Source: Candidatus Geothrix odensensis
Lineage (GTDB): Bacteria; Acidobacteriota; Holophagae; Holophagales; Holophagaceae
DNA length: 64,000 nt
Direction of reading: 5' to 3'
Assembly: GCA_016714685.1 (NCBI GenBank)
Contig: JADKCH010000004.1
Location: 62,001-126,000, forward strand
Made by a program: the position numbers and the translations under genes
Part shown: one piece after another, positions 15,513 through 24,780 of the stretch
Numbering within the stretch: the first letter of the stretch is position 1
Layout: each line of letters starts with the position of its first letter
Notes under the pieces: generated by a model
Database searches by the model: none
Seen by the model: only the letters and a program-made list of their open reading frames with translations
What the model was told of the DNA's origin: nothing

Positions 15513-16613
15513 ATGGCAGTCGCATGTGGCATCGTGGGCCTACCCAACGTGGGAAAGTCCACCCTATTCAACGCCCTCACCCGCGCGGGCGCGGCTTCGG
15601 CCAACTATCCCTTCTGCACGATCGAGCCCAACACCGGCGTGGTGGATGTTCCAGATCCAAGGTTGGCGCCGCTCGCGAAGATCGTGAACCCCCAGCGCAT
15701 CCTGCCTGCCGCCCAGGAGTTCGTGGACATCGCCGGCCTGGTCCGGGGCGCCAGCAAGGGTGAGGGGCTGGGCAATGCCTTCCTGGGCCACATCCGGGAG
15801 ACGGATGCCATCGTCCAGGTGGTCCGGTGCTTTGAGGATTCCAACGTGACGCACGTGGAGGGCGGCGTGAACCCCGAGCGGGACCTGAGCATCATCGAGA
15901 CCGAGCTGGTCATCAAAGACCTCGACGCCATCGAGAAGGGCCTGGAGCGGCACCGCAAGATCGCCAAGACCGGCAACAAGGAGTCCCTGGCTCTGGTGGC
16001 GGTGCTGGAACCGCTGTATGCCGCCTTGAATGACGGCAAGTGGGCGCGGACGGTCGGCCTCTCGGCCGAGGACAAGGCCCTGGTCAAGTCCTACGGCCTG
16101 CTCACCCTCAAGCCCACCCTCTTCGTGGGCAACATCGGTGAGGAGGACATCCGGAACCCCGAGGGCAATCCCCACTACGTGAAGCTCCAGGTCCTGGCCG
16201 CTGAGCGTGACGCCCCCTGCATCCCCATTTGTTCCAAGCTCGAAGCCGAGATCCAGGACCTGCCGGAGGAGGACCGCCCCATGTTCCTGGAAGAGGCCGG
16301 CCTAGCCGAGCCGGGCCTCAATGTGCTCATCCATGCCAGCTATGACCTGCTGGGCCTCCAGACCTACTTCACCGCCGGCGTGAAGGAGGTTCGCGCCTGG
16401 ACCATCCACAAGGGCGACACGGCCCCCCAGGCCGCCGGCGTCATCCATACCGACTTCGAGAAGGGCTTCATCCGCGCCCAGGTCATCGCCTATGAGGACT
16501 TCATCCAGTACGGCGGGGAGCAGGGCGCCAAGGACGCTGGGAAGATGCGGACCGAGGGCAAGGACTACGTCGTCAAGGACGGCGATCTGATGAACTTCCT
16601 CTTCAACGTCTAG
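15513..16613 (+). CDS. ychF: Redox-regulated ATPase YchF (Obg family)
   Basis: A 366-residue P-loop protein with G1 motif GLPNVGKSTLFNAL (residues 8-21), switch II DIAGLVRGASKGEGLGN and the long central coiled segment after it. The C-terminal TGS-like domain (AGVKEVRAWTIHKG, VIHTDFEKGFIRA) is diagnostic. YchF/Ola1 binds ATP rather than GTP and associates with ribosomes. Family length is about 363, so the gene is complete. The ATG follows GGAGGAT. It is divergent from the biotinyl-carrier operon. Confidence 0.95.
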   Translation: MAVACGIVGLPNVGKSTLFNALTRAGAASANYPFCTIEPNTGVVDVPDPRLAPLAKIVNPQRILPAAQEFVDIAGLVRGASKGEGLGNAFLGHIRETDAIVQVVRCFEDSNVTHVEGGVNPERDLSIIETELVIKDLDAIEKGLERHRKIAKTGNKESLALVAVLEPLYAALNDGKWARTVGLSAEDKALVKSYGLLTLKPTLFVGNIGEEDIRNPEGNPHYVKLQVLAAERDAPCIPICSKLEAEIQDLPEEDRPMFLEEAGLAEPGLNVLIHASYDLLGLQTYFTAGVKEVRAWTIHKGDTAPQAAGVIHTDFEKGFIRAQVIAYEDFIQYGGEQGAKDAGKMRTEGKDYVVKDGDLMNFLFNV

Positions 16614-16676
16614 GTTCTCCAGCTAGGATTCAATTCCCACGCCTCCCGGCCCGATGCCGTGGAGGAAGGCGGCGCG

Positions 16677-17927
16677 ATGGACCTGGGGAACGTCAGCAAC
16701 TGGACGGGGCGCGGTACTCCTCTGGAGGACCCGGTCCTGATCCGCCAGGCCATGCTGGACCTCCTGGCCCAGGAGACCGAGTTCCCCATCAAAGTGGAGG
16801 GTACCCACACCCTGCCCTACTCATCCCGGGTCCACCACGTCGATCTCAAAAAAGGGCACGTCCACCTGAAGCTCATCCGGCCGCTCCCCCATGAGCTTGC
16901 GGCCGGTGCGGCGTTTGACATGGTCTTCCTCCTGGGAGACCAGCGCTACTGGGCCCCCACCACCTACCATGGCCGCGAGAACTACCTCCTCTACCGGTTC
17001 ACCATCCCGTCGAAGATGGCCCCCGCGGACCGACGGCAGCACAAGCGCTATCCCTTCCGTCCCCGGGAAAAGGCCTATGTCATTGCCCAGGATGGAGTCA
17101 TCCCGGGTCATGGCATTTCCGGCCCCCTGGTCAACCTGTCCGAGGGGGGTTTGGCCTTCCGGGTGGATCGGGTCATGCGGCTCGACGATCACCTGCGGAT
17201 CACCCCCGGGGTGGGTTTCTTCGAGCGTGGCAAATCCTTTCCCCTGCTCAAGGTTCGGGACCTGCCGAACCTTCCGCTGTTCGAGGCCCGCGGAGTCCTG
17301 GCCAACACCCAGGAGCGGGATGGGGGCATCATCCTGGGGCTCCAGTTCTTCGACCTCCGGGAAGCGGAGCTCAGGGAACTTCGTCTGGTCCTGGATATCC
17401 GCGAACGCATGCTGCGGGCCCCCGCCGGGACTTCCACCGATGCCCCCCGCACAGCGGGCCCCAAGAGCCTCGCCCTCGCCAAGGAACCCGCCGCCCGGAC
17501 CGCCCCGGCAGGCAGCCAGACTCCCGATGCCCTCCGGCTGTTGGGACGGCGGTCCACGCGCCTGGTCCTGGCCATGGAGCCTGGGCCCGACCGGGATCTG
17601 TTGTGCCAGATTCTTTCCGCTGCCGGGTATGGCCGCCTGGAGGGCACCGGGAGCCTGGACCAGGCCCTCGAAGCGCTCCGCCTGGACCGCCACTCCAACT
17701 GCCCTGTGCTGCTCCTAGAATCCACTGGCGGGGATGCCGCCCCCCTGGACAGAATCCGGGACCTCCAGCGTGAACTGGGGAGTACCCGGGAGTGGTCGGT
17801 CGGCCTGATGACCAGGGACGGGGTCCCACCCGGAACGGATGATCCCCTCATCCGCCCCATGCCCTGGCCCACGGCCGGAGATGTCTCGTGGCTGGCCCTC
17901 CTGGACGAGTTGGCAGGGCTGGATTAG
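16677..17927 (+). CDS. PilZ-domain protein with C-terminal pseudo-receiver
   Basis: A 416-residue cytoplasmic protein. An N-terminal YcgR-like beta domain (about 20-115) precedes a PilZ domain with the c-di-GMP motifs RRQHKR (about 119-124) and NLSEGG (about 153-158). The last 120 residues (LVLAMEPGPDRDLL, ALRLDRHSNCPVLLLEST) fold like a response-regulator receiver but lack the acidic cluster and a clear phospho-Asp. The role is probably a c-di-GMP-controlled output such as motility braking. ATG 16677 is chosen because GGAGGAAGG lies eight bases upstream; a GTG at 16659 overlaps that site. It is convergent with the kinase gene (4-bp overlap). Confidence 0.75.
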   Translation: MDLGNVSNWTGRGTPLEDPVLIRQAMLDLLAQETEFPIKVEGTHTLPYSSRVHHVDLKKGHVHLKLIRPLPHELAAGAAFDMVFLLGDQRYWAPTTYHGRENYLLYRFTIPSKMAPADRRQHKRYPFRPREKAYVIAQDGVIPGHGISGPLVNLSEGGLAFRVDRVMRLDDHLRITPGVGFFERGKSFPLLKVRDLPNLPLFEARGVLANTQERDGGIILGLQFFDLREAELRELRLVLDIRERMLRAPAGTSTDAPRTAGPKSLALAKEPAARTAPAGSQTPDALRLLGRRSTRLVLAMEPGPDRDLLCQILSAAGYGRLEGTGSLDQALEALRLDRHSNCPVLLLESTGGDAAPLDRIRDLQRELGSTREWSVGLMTRDGVPPGTDDPLIRPMPWPTAGDVSWLALLDELAGLD

Positions 17928-19948
17928 ATCGGCGTCACCTTCACAAGATTGCCTCCGCCATCCACGCGGAGAAATCCGTCTTCAATGCGGTTGCCGCCCC
18001 GCATGACCGGGTCGGCGGCATCCTTGGCGAGCAGGACGCCACCCCTGGCATTGCGGCGAACCACGCATTCCTCGAGGGTGACGTCGGAGTCTTCCATGAG
18101 CAGGAGCCCGGTGTCCCGCCCTTCGTTCAGGCCGCACCGGACCAGCAGCAGGCTGCCCCCGGGCTCCACCTGGACGCCGGCCCCCGCATTGCCGGAGATC
18201 TCGCAGGTATCCAGGACCCCCTGGCCGCCGTCAGCGCAGTCCACGCCCACCGCCCGGCCTTCCGAGAAGGTGCAGGACCGGGCCTGTACCGTGGCCCCCC
18301 GGTGGATGAGCAGCCCGGCGCCCCCATTGGCCTGCACCTGGCACCCTTCCAGAGTGGCCAGGCCGCGATCCATGACGGCCACCCCGAAGCCCGGGTTGCC
18401 CACCAGGCGGCACTGGCGCAGAACGACATTGGCCCCTGCCAGAACGTGGACCCCGGCACAGGCGTGGTTGCCGATGTCCGAAGACTCCACGACCACCTGG
18501 CTGTGCTCCAGGGCCAGCAGCCCCGCGAAGCGGCTGTCCATCAGCCGGCAGCCCGTGAGCTGGGCCCGGCCTTCGGCCTCCACCTCCACGCCGCCGGATT
18601 CGCCCTGGAGGGTGGTCCCCACCAGGGTTGCCTGACCCCGCCCCCGGACCCGGAGGGCCGTGCCGGCACCAGGCCCGATGGCCACCTCCTCCAATGAGAC
18701 CTGGGCCCCGGACTCCACCTCCACACCTGCATCCTGGAACCCCAGGATCCTGCCCCCTTCCATCCGGGCGGATCCGGACTTGACCTTCAGGACCGCTTCC
18801 TGCGCGGGCCCCTGGAGCGTGAGCCCCCGCAGGGTGACCGCCTGCGCTTGGACCAGAACGGCAGGCCCCGAGCTGGCCTGGATGATCACCTCGCCGGGCT
18901 CGCCCAGAGCCAGGATGGCCACGTCCTTGTCCACCACCAGGGACTCCCGGTACAAGCCGGGCAGCACCAGGATCTCACTGCCCGCCTTGGCCTGCCGAAG
19001 GGCCACCTTCAGGCTCAGACATTGGCCCAGCCCACCCTTGCCGACCCGGATGCGATGCCCGGATCCTTCCGGTTCGGGGCGCACTGGAGCGGGTTCGGGA
19101 ACCACGGCGGCCGCCGGGGCCCCCACAGGCCCACGCAACGCCTCCCGGATGGCAATGCCCAGGCTTTCCGCGTCGGGGTACCGATCCTCGGGCCGCTTGG
19201 CGAGGGCGCGGTCCACCACGGCCACCAGGCTTCCCGGAACCTCCCTGAGGTCGGCGGGCCGGATCGGCTCCGGGGCGTGGCGGAGGATGCAGTTGAGCAC
19301 CGAGGTGGTGCTCTCACCCTGGAACGGCTTGCGGCCACCCGAGAGGATCTCGTAGAGGATCACGCCGAGGGCGAAGACATCCGAACTGGCGGTGGCCCTG
19401 CCCGTATCCAGGTATTCGGGGGCCATGTAGCTCACGGTGCCCATCCAGACGCCGGACTGGGTCAAGCCTGAGGGCCCCATGTGGGCCACGCCGAAGTCCA
19501 TGAGCTTGGCGTGGAGGCGCCTGCCCTGCCGGGTGACCAGGACATTCGCGGGTTTGATGTCCCGGTGGACCACGCCCCGGCCATGGGCGTAGCCCAGCCC
19601 ATCGCAGACCTGGGCCAGGACCTCCAGCAGGTCGCCCTTGGGGGACTTCGCCTCCCGGATCAGGGCCTCCAGCTCATGGCCGTCCAGGAACTCCATGGCC
19701 AGATAGTGCATGCCATCGTCTTCCCCGAACTCGTAGATGGTGACGATGTGGGGGTGGTTCAGCAGGGCCGCCGCCCGGGCTTCCCGTTCGAAGCGCGCCT
19801 GGGCCTCGTCCCCGAAGGCGGTGCCGGCCGAAATGACCTTCAGCGCCACATCCCGTCCCAGCTTCGGATCGCGGCCCAGATAGACCTCGCCCATGGCCCC
19901 CTTGCCAATCAGGCGCACCACCTCGAACCTGCCCAGCCGATCCCGCAT
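17924..19948 (-). CDS. Ser/Thr protein kinase fused to parallel beta-helix domain
   Basis: A 674-residue protein. Residues 8-270 are a Hanks-type kinase: GKGAMGEV (15-22), Lys37 in VALK, catalytic HRDIKPAN (128-135), DFG (151-153) and APE. No transmembrane segment follows. A Pro-rich linker leads to about 370 residues of right-handed beta-helix repeats with alternating short hydrophobic strands and Gly (for example AGVHVLAGANVVLRQCRLVGN). The helix resembles NosD/pectate-lyase-type folds and may be a substrate- or polymer-binding platform. Such kinases regulate proteins by phosphorylation in Acidobacteria and Myxococcota. All active-site motifs are intact. Confidence 0.85.
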   Translation of the reverse strand: MRDRLGRFEVVRLIGKGAMGEVYLGRDPKLGRDVALKVISAGTAFGDEAQARFEREARAAALLNHPHIVTIYEFGEDDGMHYLAMEFLDGHELEALIREAKSPKGDLLEVLAQVCDGLGYAHGRGVVHRDIKPANVLVTRQGRRLHAKLMDFGVAHMGPSGLTQSGVWMGTVSYMAPEYLDTGRATASSDVFALGVILYEILSGGRKPFQGESTTSVLNCILRHAPEPIRPADLREVPGSLVAVVDRALAKRPEDRYPDAESLGIAIREALRGPVGAPAAAVVPEPAPVRPEPEGSGHRIRVGKGGLGQCLSLKVALRQAKAGSEILVLPGLYRESLVVDKDVAILALGEPGEVIIQASSGPAVLVQAQAVTLRGLTLQGPAQEAVLKVKSGSARMEGGRILGFQDAGVEVESGAQVSLEEVAIGPGAGTALRVRGRGQATLVGTTLQGESGGVEVEAEGRAQLTGCRLMDSRFAGLLALEHSQVVVESSDIGNHACAGVHVLAGANVVLRQCRLVGNPGFGVAVMDRGLATLEGCQVQANGGAGLLIHRGATVQARSCTFSEGRAVGVDCADGGQGVLDTCEISGNAGAGVQVEPGGSLLLVRCGLNEGRDTGLLLMEDSDVTLEECVVRRNARGGVLLAKDAADPVMRGGNRIEDGFLRVDGGGNLVKVTPI

Positions 19949-20041
19949 GGGACCCTATCGGCCGAATCGGCGGGACCTTTCAGTTCGGGCTGATCTTTCC
20001 CCGGGGTCCCTCGCAGCGCTCCGGCAAGGCCGGCCTGCTGC

Positions 20042-20881
20042 TTATCTCGCCTCGATGGGCATGCGCCGGAGGCGCTCCACCCGGACCGCCATGGGGGGGT
20101 GGGTGGAGAAGAGGCTCATGAGGCCACCTCCGCTCAGGGGATTCACGATCATCATGTGGGCCGAGGCCGGTTCCACATGCTGCATGGGCAGCTGCTGGTT
20201 GTAGGCCTGCAGGCGCTCCAGGGCTGAGGCCAGCATGTCGGGACGGCCCGTCAGGCGGGCGCTGTACTCGTCGGCCATGTACTCCCGGGAGCGGCTCACG
20301 GCCATCTGCAGCATGAAGGCCGCCAGCGGGCCCAGGATCATGATGGCGATGCTGGCGATGGGGTTGGAGCGGCCCTCCTCGTCCCGGGCCCCGAAGATCC
20401 CGGCGAAGCGGGACAGGAACATGATGGCCTGGGCCAGCACGGCCGCCAGGCTGCCGATGAGGATGTCCCGATTCTTCACGTGGCCCAGTTCATGGGCGAG
20501 GACGGCTTCCAGTTCGGGGCGGCTGAGGATGCGCATGATGCCTTCGGTCACGGCCACCACCGCGTGTTCCGGGTTGCGGCCCGTGGCGAAGGCGTTCGGG
20601 GTGTCCTCGGGAATGATGGCGATGCGCGGCATGGGCAGGCCCGCCCGCTGGGCCAGGTTCGCCACGATGGCGTGCAGCTCGGGGGCCTGGGCCTGGCTGA
20701 CGGGCTGGGCGCCGTAGCTGGCCAGCACGATCTTGTCCGAGAAGAAGTAGCTCACGCCGTTCATGACCAGGCCGATGCCAAGCGCGAGCACCATGCCGGA
20801 TTCCCCACCGATCATCCCGCCGATCCACACCAGCAGGCCGGTCATGGCCACGATGATGAGAAGGGTCTTGGTCTGGTTCAT
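20042..20881 (-). CDS. htpX: Membrane zinc metalloprotease HtpX
   Basis: A 279-residue M48 protease. Two N-terminal membrane helices (about 7-45) precede HELGH (130-134); the third zinc ligand is in SREYMADEYSA. Two more hydrophobic stretches lie at about 143-200. HtpX degrades damaged inner-membrane proteins together with FtsH. Length matches the family. The ATG follows GGAGG. It is not clearly co-transcribed with its neighbours. Confidence 0.93.
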   Translation of the reverse strand: MNQTKTLLIIVAMTGLLVWIGGMIGGESGMVLALGIGLVMNGVSYFFSDKIVLASYGAQPVSQAQAPELHAIVANLAQRAGLPMPRIAIIPEDTPNAFATGRNPEHAVVAVTEGIMRILSRPELEAVLAHELGHVKNRDILIGSLAAVLAQAIMFLSRFAGIFGARDEEGRSNPIASIAIMILGPLAAFMLQMAVSRSREYMADEYSARLTGRPDMLASALERLQAYNQQLPMQHVEPASAHMMIVNPLSGGGLMSLFSTHPPMAVRVERLRRMPIEAR

Positions 20882-20925
20882 GGAACAGCCTCCGGTACCA
20901 GGATACGGTTCGGTTCAAGGACCGT

Positions 20926-22494
20926 TCAGCCCATGCGTTTGATGACCACGAGCGTCACGTCATCCCGGAACTTGCCTTCGCCCAGGTGCTGGAAGGCCTC
21001 CACCAGCAGGGCCTCGAACAGGTCGTCGGCGCCCGCTTCCGGCCGGCGAAGCACCACCTCGGCCAAGGGACCATCGCCCAACTCCTCGCCGGCGGCATTC
21101 TCAGCCTCCACTAGGCCATCCGTGAAGATCACCAGGACGTCGCCCCGGTCCATGTGGGCGCGTCCCTCCGCGAAGCTGACCCCGGGCAGGAGACCCACCA
21201 TGGGCCCTGTGGGGGAGAGCCGCACCACCTCCCGGTTCGCCCGCACCAGGAGCGGCGGGTTGTGCCCGCCGTTCACGTAGCGCAGGTCGCCGTTGGCCGG
21301 GTTCAGGCTGCCCGCGAACAGCGTGGTGTAGCGGTTGCGATCACGCACATCGTTCATCCGGCGGTTCACCCGCTCCGCGAGACGCCCCCAGTCCGGCACT
21401 CGATGATCCGCCATGGCCCGAAGGAAGGCTGAGAGCTGGGTCATCATGAGCGAAGCGGGCAGTCCCTTGCCGGAGATGTCCCCCACAGCAAGGTGCAGGC
21501 GCTCACCGGTACCCTCGTCCCGGGCCATCCACAGGTCGTAGAGGTCGCCACCCACGGCCTGGTAGGGCAGGTTCGCGGCAGCGCACTGCCAACCGGCCGG
21601 TTCCGGCAGGGTCTTGGGCAGCAGGCTGCGCTGGATGTTGCGGGCCAGGTCCAGGTCCTTCTCCATGCGCTCGGCCTGGATCCGCGCCTCCCGCAGCTCG
21701 AGGCTGGACAGCTGGGAGGAGGTCAGGTTCAGCAGGGTGCGCAGGAAGACCAGGTCATCCTCGGACAGCACGCCCACGGCGGGTTCCGCCGCGTAGGCGA
21801 AGCCGTGGCTGTGGGTCTGGTCCACCAGCTCGATGGCGTGGACCAGCCCGCGAGCTTCCACCACATGCTGGAGCTGTTCTCCCTCCAGCGACTCGGGAAT
21901 GGTCCCCAGGCCCTTGGCATGGAGCACCTGCCCCTGGGGATCCACCACCAGCAGCCGCATGATGCGGAACTCACCCATGAGCGTGTTGGCCATGAGGCGC
22001 ACCAGGTCCCGCCTGGTTTCCACCACCCCCAGGTTGCGAGTCAGCTCGAAGACCGTGTTGAGCCGGGACAGCTGCAGGGCCAGGGCCTGGTTCTGGGAGC
22101 TGCGCCAGGCCTCGGCCCGGCGCCAGGCCAGGAGCGGTGCGCTGATGGACAGCAGGAGGGGCACGGCCTCCGGGAGGACGCTGGAACGCAGGACCAGGTG
22201 ACCATAGAGCTCGTCCCCGTACTGCCAGGGGCGCACCTGCCAGCCCTCCCCTGGATGGGTCGGGAAGGCCGGAGCCGAGCCCCGGAGGAACAGCCACTTC
22301 CCGCCATCCCACAGGCCGCCTTGGCCCGCCTTGGCGATCCCCAGGGCGGTGACGCCCACCAGGTGGACGAGGTCCTCCTCGCTGCCTTGCTGGGGAAAGG
22401 CCTCCAGAAAATCGATGAGGGGCAGGAGCTCCTGCGCGCCCTCGGGAATCTTCAGCGCCAGATGGCGGAGGCGGTCGAAGGGATTGGTGGGCAT
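20926..22494 (-). CDS. PP2C-type (RsbU/SpoIIE) phosphatase with GAF-like sensor domain
   Basis: A 522-residue protein. The first about 280 residues include a GAF-like region (LNTVFELTRNLGVVETRRDLVRLM onward). A coiled linker (LEKDLDLARNIQRSLLPKTLP type) leads into the SpoIIE phosphatase domain, whose metal aspartates are in VGGDLYD, VGDISGKGLPASL and FTDGLVEAEN. It should dephosphorylate the adjacent STAS protein and so release its partner. It is the third gene of a STAS, anti-sigma ATPase, phosphatase row. Confidence 0.85.
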   Translation of the reverse strand: MPTNPFDRLRHLALKIPEGAQELLPLIDFLEAFPQQGSEEDLVHLVGVTALGIAKAGQGGLWDGGKWLFLRGSAPAFPTHPGEGWQVRPWQYGDELYGHLVLRSSVLPEAVPLLLSISAPLLAWRRAEAWRSSQNQALALQLSRLNTVFELTRNLGVVETRRDLVRLMANTLMGEFRIMRLLVVDPQGQVLHAKGLGTIPESLEGEQLQHVVEARGLVHAIELVDQTHSHGFAYAAEPAVGVLSEDDLVFLRTLLNLTSSQLSSLELREARIQAERMEKDLDLARNIQRSLLPKTLPEPAGWQCAAANLPYQAVGGDLYDLWMARDEGTGERLHLAVGDISGKGLPASLMMTQLSAFLRAMADHRVPDWGRLAERVNRRMNDVRDRNRYTTLFAGSLNPANGDLRYVNGGHNPPLLVRANREVVRLSPTGPMVGLLPGVSFAEGRAHMDRGDVLVIFTDGLVEAENAAGEELGDGPLAEVVLRRPEAGADDLFEALLVEAFQHLGEGKFRDDVTLVVIKRMG

Positions 22495-22513
22495 GGCGGG
22501 TGAACCGGCAGGT

Positions 22514-22951
22514 TCAGCTGATCTTCTTGATCAGGCAGCACTCATTGCGACCGGAGACCTCGTCCGCCTTGAACTGAACCTCGTCCATGAACCGGCTCAT
22601 GAGCAGGAGGCCCAACCCGCCCTTGCGCGGGTGCTTGATGTACTCCTTGGGATCGGGCAGCACCAGCTGGTCGCCGCGGATCCCCCGGCCCGAGTGCCAG
22701 ATGTGGATCTCCAGTGCCACCTCGGTGAAGCGCAGCTCCAGCTCCACGCTGTGCTCGCCCTCGCCACCGTAGGCATGGAGGATCACGTTGGTCACCGCCT
22801 CGTCCACGGCGATGCTCACCTTGGCGGCGGTGGCGTCGTCGAGCCCGGCCACCAGCGAGGCGCGCTTGGCCAGTCCCGTCACCAGGTTCAGATAGCGGGT
22901 CTGGCTCGGGATGACGAGCCGGAACTGGGCGTGGTCCATCTTGGCCGCCAC
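22514..22951 (-). CDS. RsbW/SpoIIAB-like anti-sigma ATPase
   Basis: A 145-residue GHKL ATPase domain. The N box is DEAVTNVILHAYGG (about 50-63) and the G2 region is RKGGLGLLLMSRFMDE. It is expected to be a serine kinase that phosphorylates the STAS antagonist encoded immediately upstream and binds a sigma factor or other target. The start is taken as GTG at 22951 (AAGGG upstream, 2 bp after the STAS stop); ATG at 22939 is possible. No sigma factor gene is adjacent. Confidence 0.85.
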   Translation of the reverse strand: MAAKMDHAQFRLVIPSQTRYLNLVTGLAKRASLVAGLDDATAAKVSIAVDEAVTNVILHAYGGEGEHSVELELRFTEVALEIHIWHSGRGIRGDQLVLPDPKEYIKHPRKGGLGLLLMSRFMDEVQFKADEVSGRNECCLIKKIS

Positions 22952-22953
22952 CC

Positions 22954-23313
22954 TCAGCCCTTCCGCTCCGGCGCGGCCGCCGCCATGGCCTGGTCCTCGT
23001 CGGCGAAGACCCGGTAGAGCTGGGTGAACCCGAGCGTGTCGAAGATGGCGAAGACATTGTCCTGCAGGTTCGAGAGCAGGATGTCGCCTCCGTGCTCCCG
23101 CACGGTCTCGATCAACCCCATGATGGCGCCCAGACCGGCCGAGCTGATGTAGTTGAGATCCTTGCAGTTGAGCAGGATGAGATAGCGGCCGTCCTGGACC
23201 AGCCCCTCCAGGGCTTCCTCGAACTCCCGGACGGTGTGGGCATTGATGAATCCAGCGGGCAACAGCACCGCCACTTCACCGACCTGCCGCACCGCAATGG
23301 AAAGATCCGCCAT
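22954..23313 (-). CDS. STAS-domain anti-sigma factor antagonist
   Basis: A 119-residue SpoIIAA/RsbV-like protein. The phosphorylation site is the Ser pair in DLNYISSAGLGAIMGL (about 57-58). The C-terminal helix IFDTLGFTQLYRVFAD is typical. The ATG at 23311-23313 with GGAG upstream is preferred over a longer frame that adds 32 non-family residues. It is the first gene of the partner-switching trio: unphosphorylated, it should sequester the downstream ATPase. Confidence 0.88.
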   Translation of the reverse strand: MADLSIAVRQVGEVAVLLPAGFINAHTVREFEEALEGLVQDGRYLILLNCKDLNYISSAGLGAIMGLIETVREHGGDILLSNLQDNVFAIFDTLGFTQLYRVFADEDQAMAAAAPERKG

Positions 23314-23426
23314 CCGACAACTCCAAGGAACCTGGGCCATCGTATCGGTTCCCACGAGCAAACACCAGCGCACGGGAAAAGCCGAGGATTGGGATACCCT
23401 TGAGTCCAACCTTCTTCGAGCCCCTG

Positions 23427-24461
23427 ATGAGCGACTCCCGCCCCGTGGATCAGCCCCAGAACGATGCCCTCCGGACTCGTCTGGAGGCCTGGCTCAATCA
23501 GCAGAACCAGACCCTCCTCGAAGAGGTGATGGCCACCTGGCAGAACGCCCTGGGGAACTTCCATCCCGACGAGACCCTGCTCGCGCAGCTCCGGGAGGGT
23601 GCCGCCCCATCCCCCGTCCTTGCGCCGGCCGGACCCCAGGCCCCGGATCTGGCTCCCGGTCTGGATCTGCTCGAGGGCGCCGCCAGCCAGAGCGACCTGC
23701 TCAAGCGCCTGCTGGACGCCCTGGGCCCCCTGGCCGAACGCAGTGCCCTGTTCATCCTCAAGCAGGGGCTGGCCTCCCTCTACGCCCACCGGGGCTTCGA
23801 GGGCGATGCCCCCCGGAAAGCCGGCGCCATCGTCCCCCCCGAGGAACTCGAGGCCCTGATCCATGGGTCCACCCGGGCCATCCGCCGCAAGGGAGCGGCC
23901 TATACCGCCCTCCTTGGCGCCATCAGCCCCTTCGAAGCCTCCGACGCCGCCATCTTCCCCCTCCGGCACAAGAAGCGGGCCGTGGCCCTGGTGCTGGTGG
24001 ACAGCGGGCTCCGCCCGACGCTGGACCACCCGGAGCAGGTGCGGGCCATGGTCCTGGTGGCCTCTGCCATGCTGGCCGCCCTGGCTGCAGGCAGGGAGGA
24101 CGAGCACCCCCCGCAGCCGCAGCCGGAACCACACCCCAGCGCGCCCACCCAGGTCGTGCCCGAACCCATCGAGCCAGCCCCGCCCGTCGAACTGGACCCC
24201 CGGACCCGGGCCGCGGCCGAGCGACTGGCCCGCGTGCTGGTGGGTGATGTGGAGCTCTACTTTCCGGCCAAGGTCGCCCTGGCCCACACCAAGGGCAACC
24301 TCTACGGCCAGCTCCGGGACGAGCTCGAAAGAAGCCGGGCCACCTTCGTGGAGCGCTTCGGAGAAGATGTCGAAGCCAGATACCGGATTTTCACCACGAC
24401 CGTCATCCAGCAGCTGTGCGATGGCGATGCCACCAAGCTGGGTGGCGCCCCCTGGGCCTAG
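23427..24461 (+). CDS. Hypothetical protein with GAF-like central region
   Basis: A 344-residue protein of unrecognised family. An N-terminal helical region (TRLEAWLNQQNQTLLEEVMATWQ) is followed by a low-complexity Pro/Ala linker. A mixed alpha/beta stretch (LAERSALFILKQGLASLYAHRGF to ALVLVDSGLRPTLDHPEQVRAM) reads like a GAF-type sensor. A second Pro-rich linker leads to a helical tail (DVELYFPAKVALAHTKGNLY). It is divergent from the STAS/ATPase/phosphatase module, so may feed into it; that is speculation. A TTG nine codons upstream is an alternative start. Confidence 0.6.
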   Translation: MSDSRPVDQPQNDALRTRLEAWLNQQNQTLLEEVMATWQNALGNFHPDETLLAQLREGAAPSPVLAPAGPQAPDLAPGLDLLEGAASQSDLLKRLLDALGPLAERSALFILKQGLASLYAHRGFEGDAPRKAGAIVPPEELEALIHGSTRAIRRKGAAYTALLGAISPFEASDAAIFPLRHKKRAVALVLVDSGLRPTLDHPEQVRAMVLVASAMLAALAAGREDEHPPQPQPEPHPSAPTQVVPEPIEPAPPVELDPRTRAAAERLARVLVGDVELYFPAKVALAHTKGNLYGQLRDELERSRATFVERFGEDVEARYRIFTTTVIQQLCDGDATKLGGAPWA

Positions 24462-24552
24462 GGTTGCCGATCACAAGGGATGACAACCGGGTCCGGATCT
24501 GGTAGAACCTTGTTCCTTTGGGTTTGGACGAGGCTTTGGACGGGGATGGGCA

Positions 24553-24780
24553 ATGGCTGATCTTGGCAAGAAATTCACATGTTTCCAGTGCGCGGCGAAG
24601 TTTTACGACTTCGGGAAGCCGGAGGCCCTCTGCCCGAAGTGCGGGGCCAACCAGAAGACGGCCCCGGCCAAGCCGAAAGCCGTGAAGAAGGAGAACCAGG
24701 TCGGCCCGGGCCTTTCGCGTGACCGGGCCCGTAGCCCGCGCAGGGAGGATCCACCTTGGGTGAGCATAATGTCCCGGTGA
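24553..24780 (+). CDS. Small zinc-ribbon protein (FYD motif, TIGR02300-like)
   Basis: A 75-residue protein. Two Cys pairs (CFQC at 10-13 and CPKC at 28-31) bracket the FYDFGK motif, the pattern of the small TIGR02300-type zinc ribbon family. The tail is basic. Its last 25 bases overlap the start region of the adenosine deaminase gene, so the two are likely co-translated. A TGACA/TAGAAC-like box pair lies at 24480-24508. Function of the family is unknown. Confidence 0.65.
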   Translation: MADLGKKFTCFQCAAKFYDFGKPEALCPKCGANQKTAPAKPKAVKKENQVGPGLSRDRARSPRREDPPWVSIMSR

